A DNA stretch of 5,451 bases from NCBI GenBank assembly GCA_947169985.1, contig CAMVRW010000176.1, positions 1 through 5,451 of the forward strand. Direction: 5' to 3'. Under the pieces are notes generated by a model. That model was not told the DNA's origin and made no database searches. It worked only from the letters and a program-made list of their open reading frames with translations. Positions 1-5,451 of this stretch are shown here, piece after piece. Position 1 is the stretch's first letter. Every line of letters begins with the position of its first letter. Position numbers and translations under genes: made by a program. This DNA is from an uncultured Butyrivibrio sp. Its GTDB lineage: Bacteria > Bacillota > Clostridia > Lachnospirales > Lachnospiraceae.

Positions 1-1
1 G

Positions 2-442
2 GATAAATACGGAAAGGTTATACAGAGAGTTAACGATTATTCTGAGGCAGTCAAAAAGGATCAGCAGTTCATACTTTATGGACAGTTCCTGAATGAGGAG
101 GCAAGAGGCGCTTCTTCCTACGACTACAAGTATGCAGTTACTCCTACTGATAAATGTGCGTACACATCAGTTTCACTGGATACAAAGAATATCGGGAAAT
201 GCGTTGAAGTTTCAGCAACCAACTATTCAAAGTTTGATATCCAGAGCGTTGGAGTAAGAACTGTATTCATGAAGAATGGAAGAGCAGTTGCTTTCGATAC
301 TGTGAACATTGCAGACAGTGGAATCATCTTCCACGGTGGAAGCACCAACTCCCAGATCATTGGATATCAGGCAGGAGATTATGATAATTTCCTTTTGACC
401 TACACATCAGTAGGCACACAGGTTTCTAAGGGAGATCTGTAA
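2..442 (+). CDS. C-terminal part of a probable secreted/lipoprotein-type beta-sandwich protein (FxLYD-like), 5' truncated
   Basis: An open frame enters from the left edge and ends at TAA 440-442, giving the last 146 residues of a longer protein. The first half is polar, with a helical-looking stretch (about residues 10-35 of the fragment). The second half (about 55-140) alternates hydrophobic and polar residues as a beta-sandwich does. It contains a segment resembling the FxLYD/DUF3426 type of extracellular domain: a VEVSATNYS strand, then VGVRTVFMKNG with the lysine-asparagine-glycine turn, then strands ending near the C terminus. Such domains usually occur in Gram-positive lipoproteins or secreted proteins of unknown job. 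The signal peptide or lipobox that would prove export lies outside the window. There are no transmembrane segments in the visible part. The gene is followed 29 nt later by a strong terminator, so it ends its own transcription unit and is probably not functionally tied to the genes downstream. The reading frame is certain; the domain name is a tentative recognition by eye. Confidence 0.8.
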   Translation, partial: DKYGKVIQRVNDYSEAVKKDQQFILYGQFLNEEARGASSYDYKYAVTPTDKCAYTSVSLDTKNIGKCVEVSATNYSKFDIQSVGVRTVFMKNGRAVAFDTVNIADSGIIFHGGSTNSQIIGYQAGDYDNFLLTYTSVGTQVSKGDL

Positions 443-471
443 TCTGGTCAACTTAATACGAACTATTTTGG

Positions 472-511
472 GCTGCCTGGGCATTAAAATAAATGCTGCA
501 GGCGGCTTTTT
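472..511 (+). terminator. Rho-independent terminator after the first gene
   Basis: The arm at 472-485 pairs with 492-506. Eight base pairs (472-479 with 499-506, one of them G-T) are followed by a G-T pair with one bulged base (G498), then five more pairs, around an A-rich loop of six bases at 486-491. Five T residues follow at 507-511. GC-rich stem, small loop and T-tract together are the textbook intrinsic terminator on the + strand. No matching A-tract precedes the stem, so it should act in one direction only. It also argues against translation starting at the TTG at 468, which would put the terminator stem inside the coding region. Confidence 0.88.
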
Positions 512-513
512 CG

Positions 514-522
514 TGGTAAAAT
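514..522 (+). promoter_or_regulatory. Candidate extended -10 promoter for the patatin-led operon
   Basis: TGGTAAAAT gives a TAAAAT -10 hexamer at 517-522 (one mismatch to TATAAT) preceded by TG one base upstream, the extended -10 arrangement. No good -35 hexamer is found 16-18 bases further up, where the terminator's 3' arm lies; extended -10 promoters can do without one. Transcription would begin near 529, leaving a leader of about 23 nt before the ATG at 552. A promoter is expected here because the terminator isolates the operon from the gene upstream. The exact element is inferred. Confidence 0.35.
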
Positions 523-536
523 TAGTTAATGCGTTG

Positions 537-542
537 AAAGGG
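537..542 (+). promoter_or_regulatory. Ribosome binding site deciding the patatin start
   Basis: AAAGGG lies 9 nt before the ATG at 552 and only 3 nt before the in-frame ATG at 546. The spacing favours 552. The in-frame TTG at 468 has no such site and lies at the foot of the terminator stem. Confidence 0.55.
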
Positions 543-551
543 TTAATGGTA

Positions 552-1397
552 ATGAGAAAAGGTATTGTTATGGAGGGCGGAGCCATGCGGGGAATGTTTA
601 CCTGCGGTGTTCTCGACGTCCTTATGGAAAATGATATTTCTTTTGACGGCGCGGTAGGTGTTTCTGCTGGAGCCACCTTCGGCTGTAATCTAAAGTCCCA
701 TCAGATTGGACGAGCAGTTCGCTATAACAAGAAGTACTGCAAAGATAAGCGTTACCATAGCATCAGATCGCTGCTTTTTACCGGAGACATCTATAATGTG
801 CCCTTTTGCTACGATGAGCTTCCCTACAAGCTGGACAAGTGGGATATCAAGGCCTTTGAGGAAAGCCCCATGGAGTTCTACTGCGTGGCAACTGATATAA
901 ACACCGGAAAACCTGTGTACCACAAGTGCATTGACGGACAAAAGGAGGACATCACCTGGATCCAGGCCTCGGCTTCAATGCCTTTGGTTTCAAGACCTGT
1001 ACAGATTGATGGAGGCCTTTATCTGGACGGAGGCCCTTCGGATTCCATACCTCTTAAATTCATGGAGGACAAGGGCTACAACAGGATCCTGATAATTGAG
1101 ACCCAGCCTGGGGACTACGTTAAGGGCCCACAGAAATTCATGCCCCTGGTAAGACTCATGCTAAAAAAGTACCCGGAGATGATCCACTGCATGGAGATAA
1201 GGCACCTTATGTACAACCAGGAAAAGAGATACATCCGGGAGAAAGAAAAAGACAAAGAGGTGCTGGTTATAAGACCCAAGGCACCACTTAATATAAGTCC
1301 CGTCGAAAGCAATCCCGATGAGCTGGAGAGAGTTTATCAGCTGGGAAGAGAAGCGGGTCTGGAGAAGTTAAAAGAGCTGTCAGAGTTCTTTTCATAA
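552..1397 (+). CDS. Patatin-like phospholipase, YjjU-type (patatin domain plus DUF6363-like C terminus)
   Basis: This is a predicted cytoplasmic acyl hydrolase of 281 residues with a Ser-Asp dyad. The glycine-rich oxyanion-hole motif EGGAMRG is at residues 8-14. The nucleophile elbow GVSAG is at 36-40, with Ser38 as the predicted nucleophile. The catalytic Asp159 is in LDGGPSD (158-164), of the DGG type. Patatins of this kind hydrolyse acyl esters of phospholipids or other lipids; the natural substrate of the YjjU branch is not established. After the patatin fold (about 1-170), the C-terminal part (about 173-281) carries landmarks of the YjjU-type extension: a KKYPEM segment, RHLMYN at 217-222, and VIRPKAPL near 239-246. 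There is no signal peptide or membrane segment. ATG 552 was chosen for its Shine-Dalgarno spacing; ATG 546 is possible and TTG 468 is not credible. All catalytic motifs are intact and the length is normal. It is the first gene of a probable three-gene operon, 30 nt before the flavoenzyme gene. Confidence 0.93.
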   Translation: MRKGIVMEGGAMRGMFTCGVLDVLMENDISFDGAVGVSAGATFGCNLKSHQIGRAVRYNKKYCKDKRYHSIRSLLFTGDIYNVPFCYDELPYKLDKWDIKAFEESPMEFYCVATDINTGKPVYHKCIDGQKEDITWIQASASMPLVSRPVQIDGGLYLDGGPSDSIPLKFMEDKGYNRILIIETQPGDYVKGPQKFMPLVRLMLKKYPEMIHCMEIRHLMYNQEKRYIREKEKDKEVLVIRPKAPLNISPVESNPDELERVYQLGREAGLEKLKELSEFFS

Positions 1398-1411
1398 GAA
1401 AATAAGACGTT

Positions 1412-1416
1412 GGGAG
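1412..1416 (+). promoter_or_regulatory. Ribosome binding site deciding the flavoenzyme start
   Basis: GGGAG sits 11 nt before the ATG at 1428, a slightly long but workable spacing. The site overlaps the in-frame TTG at 1410, so that codon cannot use it and is an unlikely start. Confidence 0.55.
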
Positions 1417-1427
1417 ATTTGAATATC

Positions 1428-3494
1428 ATGGAAAAGAGGCTTGAACCCTTATTTACACCATGGAAGATTGGGAATTGTGAGATAAAGAACAGGATCGTTC
1501 TGACATCAATGGGAGGAACAGATCTTTTTGGCTGGATGGAGAAGAATCACTTCGACAAGGAAGGCGCAAACTTCATCCTTAAGGTGGCACAGAACAATGC
1601 AGGACTTGTGCTTCCGGGCTGTCAGCCTGTCTATAACCCCATGTTTGGCCAGTGGCTTTATAAGAACACGAAGATGTATCAGGACCTTGCAAAATGGATG
1701 CCTGAGTTTCATAAAACAGGAGCAAAGCTTTTCGTTCAGCTGACGGCTGGCTTTGGAAGAAGCTTTACCGTAAGCGCAATGATGGAGAAGCTCTACAATA
1801 ACGGAGCCCTCAGGGTCCTTTCCAAGCCTTTCATGGACCTTGATAAGATCACAGCTTCTGCCAGCCCATCCCCTAACAGATGGTCTGATAAGCTTCCCTC
1901 AAGGGAGATGACCAAAGAGGAGATTCATGAGTTTGTGGAGGCCTTTGGTAAGAGTGCAAAGCTCCTTAAGGATGCGGGAGTTGACGGAGTTGAGGTTCAC
2001 GCTGTCCATGAGAGCTATCTTCTTGATCAGTTCACCCTTCCTTATGTGAACAAGAGAACTGATGAATACGGCGGAAGCTTTGAGAACAGATACCGCTTTG
2101 CTGTAGAGATAGTAAAAGAGATAAAGGCTAAATGCGGGGATGATTTCCCGGTTTCTCTTAGATACAGCGTTGTTTCAAAAACAAAGGGCATGAGGCAGGG
2201 AGCCCTTCCCGGCGAGGATTATGTAGAAGCCGGAAGAGACTTCGAGGAGTCCAAGAAGGCTGCAAAATACCTTCAGGACGCAGGCTATGACATGCTCAAC
2301 TGCGACAATGGTACCTACGACGCCTGGTACTGGGCGCACCCACCTATCTACATGCCTGAGAACTGCAATCTTCAGGATGTGGTGGACCTTAAGAAATATG
2401 TGGACATTCCTGTTGTTTGTGCTGGAAGGCTTGATCCAAGGGTGGCTGCGGATTCTATAGCTGCAGGAGACCTGGATGGAGCAGGCTTTGCGAGACCGTT
2501 CCTTGCGGATACTGAGTGGGTTACAAAGCTCATGGAAGGAAGGGAAGAGGATATAAGACCATGTATCCTTTGCCACAACGGCTGCTTTAACATGTGTCAT
2601 TACAAGGGAGTTCCAAATGACCAGGCCCTGTCTGACTCGCTGCACCTGGCTCGCTGCGCTGTAAATGCGGAAACCATGCAGACAGACAAGCACTTCATCA
2701 AAAAGACCAGGCACCCCAAGACCATCCACATCGTTGGCGGTGGAATAGGCGGTATGGAGACCGCAAGGGTGCTTAAGCTAAGGGGCCATTACCCGGTTAT
2801 TTATGAAAAGAGTGATGTGCTGGGTGGAACCTTTATTCCTGCCAGCGCAGAGTCCTATAAGGGTAAGCTTAGAGAGCTTCTTACCTGGTACAGAAGACAG
2901 ATGGATATCCTTGGGATCGAAGTTCACCTCAACACCTATATTGATGATCCAAGGAAGTTTGGCAGAAAGAGCGATATCATTATTGCAACCGGCTCAAGGC
3001 CAAGAATTCTTAAGGGCGTTCCCGGCTATGAAAAGATGATCGAAGCCTGTGAATTTCTTAATGGAAAAGAGGTTGGGGACACAGTTGCAGTTATCGGCGG
3101 AGGCCTGACAGGGTCTGAGATTGCTTATGAACTGGCACTTCAGGGAAAGAAGCCCATTATTGTTGAGATGAAGGATGATCTGGTTTCCCAGACCGGCGTA
3201 TGCCTGGCCAACAGCTCATACCTTCGTGAGTGGTTTGAACTCCATAAGGTGCCTGTATATCTTGAAACAAAGCTTAAGGAAGTAAAAGACGGATCTATCA
3301 TCTGTACAGACAAGGACGGCAAGGATATAGAGATTTCCTGCGACAGCGTCATCAGTTCAGCCGGCTACATCCCCGATCCTGTCACCCAGGAAAACGACAG
3401 GACCAGCAACATGGATTATGTGGGAGACTGTCAGAAGATAGGTAACCTTAGAAGTGTTATCTGGCGTGCCTACGAGGTGGCCATGAGACTGTAA
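1428..3494 (+). CDS. NADH:flavin oxidoreductase of the FadH / 2-enoate reductase / BaiCD type (FMN, [4Fe-4S], FAD)
   Basis: This is a 688-residue cytoplasmic flavoenzyme. It is expected to move electrons from NAD(P)H through FAD and a [4Fe-4S] cluster to FMN, reducing an activated C=C bond in an enoate or enoyl-CoA (or oxidising the reverse way, as BaiCD does on steroids). An old-yellow-enzyme TIM barrel spans about 5-375, opening with LEPLFTPWKIG. The active-site stretch is HAVHESYLLDQF (191-202) with predicted acid Tyr197. FMN-site Arg245 and Arg356 and the DEYGGSFENRYRF block follow the family pattern. WYWAHPP contains His304, at the place of the second FadH active-site residue and in a context typical of 2-enoate reductases. 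Cys379, Cys382, Cys386 and Cys410 are the cluster ligands. The C-terminal half has an FAD-binding GGGIGG (437-442), ATGSRP (520-525), a second dinucleotide site GGGLTG (557-562) and a terminal GD at 666-667. Length matches the family (about 640-690). Nothing is missing. It shares an operon with the patatin gene and is 14 nt from the next gene. The substrate cannot be read from sequence. Confidence 0.93.
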   Translation: MEKRLEPLFTPWKIGNCEIKNRIVLTSMGGTDLFGWMEKNHFDKEGANFILKVAQNNAGLVLPGCQPVYNPMFGQWLYKNTKMYQDLAKWMPEFHKTGAKLFVQLTAGFGRSFTVSAMMEKLYNNGALRVLSKPFMDLDKITASASPSPNRWSDKLPSREMTKEEIHEFVEAFGKSAKLLKDAGVDGVEVHAVHESYLLDQFTLPYVNKRTDEYGGSFENRYRFAVEIVKEIKAKCGDDFPVSLRYSVVSKTKGMRQGALPGEDYVEAGRDFEESKKAAKYLQDAGYDMLNCDNGTYDAWYWAHPPIYMPENCNLQDVVDLKKYVDIPVVCAGRLDPRVAADSIAAGDLDGAGFARPFLADTEWVTKLMEGREEDIRPCILCHNGCFNMCHYKGVPNDQALSDSLHLARCAVNAETMQTDKHFIKKTRHPKTIHIVGGGIGGMETARVLKLRGHYPVIYEKSDVLGGTFIPASAESYKGKLRELLTWYRRQMDILGIEVHLNTYIDDPRKFGRKSDIIIATGSRPRILKGVPGYEKMIEACEFLNGKEVGDTVAVIGGGLTGSEIAYELALQGKKPIIVEMKDDLVSQTGVCLANSSYLREWFELHKVPVYLETKLKEVKDGSIICTDKDGKDIEISCDSVISSAGYIPDPVTQENDRTSNMDYVGDCQKIGNLRSVIWRAYEVAMRL

Positions 3495-3499
3495 GAGGA
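3494..3499 (+). promoter_or_regulatory. Ribosome binding site of the HD-GYP-like gene
   Basis: AGAGGA lies 9 nt before the ATG at 3509 and overlaps the last base of the preceding stop codon, which supports tight translational linkage. The nearer ATG at 3501 is only 1 nt away and runs into a stop after three codons, so 3509 is the start. Confidence 0.65.
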
Positions 3500-3508
3500 T
3501 ATGTGTTT

Positions 3509-5451
3509 ATGAAGAAGGCGCATAATCTTAAGGAACAGCTTGACAGATACATAGAAAATGCCTGCGAAATAAGAAATCTTTCCATGGCTCACACAGAAGG
3601 AATTGGAAGCTCTAAGGGATATTACAGGGATATCAAAAAGAGATTCCAAAGTATCAGTGAGCTCTCGAAAGAGAATAAGAAAATCCTTGATGAGGAACTG
3701 TACCCAATCCTCAATTCAAAGGATGTTATTTTCAAGGAACAGATAGAAATACTGACCGGTTTTTCCACATCCCTTCAGAACCAATGGCCGGTTGAGGATC
3801 TGGATCTCACCCTTGTTTTTATGGTGACGAACCGGCTCTTTAATAATGCGCTTCTTCGGGGAGAGGATGAGGATATAGTCAGACAGGCCAATCTCCTTAT
3901 TTATGCTGCTTACAACAACATGAACCGTGTTAACCGCATAAAAAGACCTGAGAACAGACTCATAGCCTATTACCGTGAGGCAGGCTTAAAGGCTGCGGAG
4001 GTGATCCTTTCCTACCTGGAGCACGAGAAGTACCTTAGACTTACCAGCATGGACAGGAGAAAAGAGGTACTGGGCCAGGCCAGATTCTATGCGGCTTTAT
4101 ATGATACCTATGACTCCACCGATGAGACTGTAAATCATAAGAGAATTGAAGCTCTGGTTAAGACATTGGATATAGCCGATGACTCTTTTTACATCCAGAA
4201 TACTCCGGAGATGGACTGGGAAAGATACCGCCTAAGATCCCTTGAGCACATGGGACAGCTTACGGAAAACGGAAATGCCTGGAAGATGACCAGGGAGCAG
4301 TGCGTAAGGATCTATAGCTATGTTCAGCTCCTTGAGAAGATCTGGAATAAGGACCCTGAGAAATCAAAAGAGCTGCTTCCTAAAATGCACCTTGAACTGA
4401 TAATAGCAAGGAATGCCTTTTTTGCCGGGGTAGAGTCCCTGGAGAATTACAGAAAGAATCTCATTTCTATATACGAAAACTATGCCACTGCCGAATACGA
4501 CATGTATTCGATAATGGCCAATATTTATGTGCCTGTAGAGTATCTTGCTACGGTGACCAAGGACAACGCCTATCTTGTTGCGGACGTTTTATCCATGTTC
4601 TATACAAGGGTAAAGGCGTATATTCTTCGTGCAACCGGGAAAGGTGCTTTTTCTTTTTTCATGGAATACATTGTTACCTTCCTGGACAGATTCATTGAAC
4701 TCCAGGGTGGCATGAGCTTTGAAAACATGTGTCTTAGCTGCATGGCGGCCCTTCATCCGCCTGTATTCGTGGACAGTCTCCTGACCGCTGACCTTTCAAT
4801 GTATATAGTAAAAGAGCTTTTGAAGCACGAAAAGAGCTGCCTTCAGGGATGCACTCTGGATGAGGCTTTTTATGACAAGCTTTATCACTGCAGTCTTTGT
4901 TACGATGTGGGAAAGCTGTTTGTGATGGATACTTTGATCAATTTTGGAAGAACCCCTACCAAGGATGAGGAGTTTATTGTCAGTCTTCACCCACTGGCAG
5001 CCTATGCGCTTTTAAAGAAACAGGAATCAACAGAAGAATTCGCCCATATAGTTCTGGAGTATTATAACTCCATCGCTGAAGAAGCAGGATATTGCGGTGA
5101 TATTGCAAGAAAGATGACCTTCGATGACAAGACTGTCTTTGCCATAATAGGCCTTGCTAAGGGCTTCATTACCAAGAACTATTCTGCATGCGAAGAAGGA
5201 CTTTTGGGCATTCTTAAAGAATCCGGAAGCTATGAGGGTATTACTAACTTCATAAGAAAGAGAAGGACCGAACTCTATAAGACTGTTTATGAACTTCTGA
5301 TGGATATTCGAAAGAGTGCTCCCTCAGACTTTAACGTGATCCTGGACGAATATGTTAAGAGGACCGCAAGAATAAGGGTACTGTCCAGTCCAAGGACATC
5401 TGATGTAACTGATGCCAGCTCCTATGAGGAGATACTGACCGAGAACTTCAT
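3509..5451 (+). CDS. Large cytoplasmic protein with a degenerate HD-GYP-like domain, 3' truncated by the window
   Basis: The frame is open from ATG 3509 to the window edge (647 complete codons, no stop), so the C terminus is unseen. Residues 1 to about 410 are mostly alpha-helical and soluble by composition, without signal peptide or membrane span; I recognise no catalytic motif there, and the second half looks like helical repeats. From about 412 to 570 the order of motifs follows an HD-GYP domain. HPPVFVDS (416-423) stands where the first helix usually has a His. YDVGK (465-469) replaces HDxGK. KDEEF precedes LHPLAAY, whose His494 is retained. YYNSIAEEAGYC (518-529) stands where active members have HH...D...GYP. 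HD-GYP proteins hydrolyse cyclic-di-GMP using a metal centre bound by these histidines. Most ligands are lost, so catalysis is unlikely and a sensing or scaffolding role is inferred. The domain is followed by a helical region rich in Lys/Arg/Glu. It sits 14 nt behind the flavoenzyme gene. The frame is certain; the domain assignment is by eye. Confidence 0.75.
   Translation, partial: MKKAHNLKEQLDRYIENACEIRNLSMAHTEGIGSSKGYYRDIKKRFQSISELSKENKKILDEELYPILNSKDVIFKEQIEILTGFSTSLQNQWPVEDLDLTLVFMVTNRLFNNALLRGEDEDIVRQANLLIYAAYNNMNRVNRIKRPENRLIAYYREAGLKAAEVILSYLEHEKYLRLTSMDRRKEVLGQARFYAALYDTYDSTDETVNHKRIEALVKTLDIADDSFYIQNTPEMDWERYRLRSLEHMGQLTENGNAWKMTREQCVRIYSYVQLLEKIWNKDPEKSKELLPKMHLELIIARNAFFAGVESLENYRKNLISIYENYATAEYDMYSIMANIYVPVEYLATVTKDNAYLVADVLSMFYTRVKAYILRATGKGAFSFFMEYIVTFLDRFIELQGGMSFENMCLSCMAALHPPVFVDSLLTADLSMYIVKELLKHEKSCLQGCTLDEAFYDKLYHCSLCYDVGKLFVMDTLINFGRTPTKDEEFIVSLHPLAAYALLKKQESTEEFAHIVLEYYNSIAEEAGYCGDIARKMTFDDKTVFAIIGLAKGFITKNYSACEEGLLGILKESGSYEGITNFIRKRRTELYKTVYELLMDIRKSAPSDFNVILDEYVKRTARIRVLSSPRTSDVTDASSYEEILTENF

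Noticed and set aside
468..551. N-terminal extension of the patatin gene from the in-frame TTG at 468
   Set aside because: It would translate the terminator stem and T-tract, has no Shine-Dalgarno, and puts 28 residues ahead of the glycine-rich motif that normally lies right at the N terminus of this family.
1410..1427. TTG at 1410 as the flavoenzyme start
   Set aside because: The Shine-Dalgarno GGGAG overlaps this codon and points to ATG 1428, from which the protein begins in the usual family manner.
2175..2729. 184-residue open frame on the minus strand
   Set aside because: It lies wholly inside the flavoenzyme gene, has no family-like motifs, and is explained as an antisense shadow of a strongly coding + strand.
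3501..3512. Three-codon mini-ORF whose TGA overlaps the ATG at 3509 (ATGA), suggesting translational coupling
   Set aside because: The Shine-Dalgarno is only 1 nt from its ATG, so it is unlikely to be initiated; the overlap looks accidental.
4796..4990. 64-residue open frame on the minus strand
   Set aside because: It is antisense to the HD-GYP-like coding region, which is open throughout in the + frame.

Overview
The window looks like chromosomal DNA from a Clostridia-class Firmicute, most likely a Lachnospiraceae-type anaerobe (Butyrivibrio and relatives). That assignment is inference. It rests on AGA/AGG/ATA-rich codon use in moderate-GC DNA, the strictly anaerobic Fe-S flavoenzyme, the YjjU-type patatin, and an HD-GYP-like protein of a style I associate with that family. 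No RNA gene, mobile element, CRISPR array or attachment site was seen.

Layout: all genes are on the + strand. Positions 2-442 hold the 3' end of a gene for a probable extracellular or lipoprotein-type beta-sandwich (FxLYD-like) protein. A strong Rho-independent terminator at 472-511 closes that transcription unit. A new unit begins right behind it, probably from an extended -10 promoter at 514-522. It holds three tightly spaced genes: a YjjU-type patatin-like phospholipase (552-1397), an old-yellow-enzyme/FadH/2-enoate-reductase-type Fe-S flavoenzyme (1428-3494), and a large cytoplasmic protein open to the window edge (3509 to beyond 5451). The gaps are 30 and 14 nt, and each gene has its own Shine-Dalgarno, so co-transcription is likely.

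The first two genes fit a lipid-centred story: an acyl hydrolase next to a reductase for carbon-carbon double bonds of enoates. This is suggestive in a lineage known for hydrogenating unsaturated fatty acids, but the substrates are not visible in the sequence. The third gene is the most unusual. Its C-terminal part aligns with an HD-GYP phosphodiesterase domain, but nearly every metal-binding histidine has been replaced. It therefore looks like a pseudo-enzyme, possibly a c-di-GMP sensor or scaffold, behind a helical N-terminal region of roughly 400 residues with no recognised domain.
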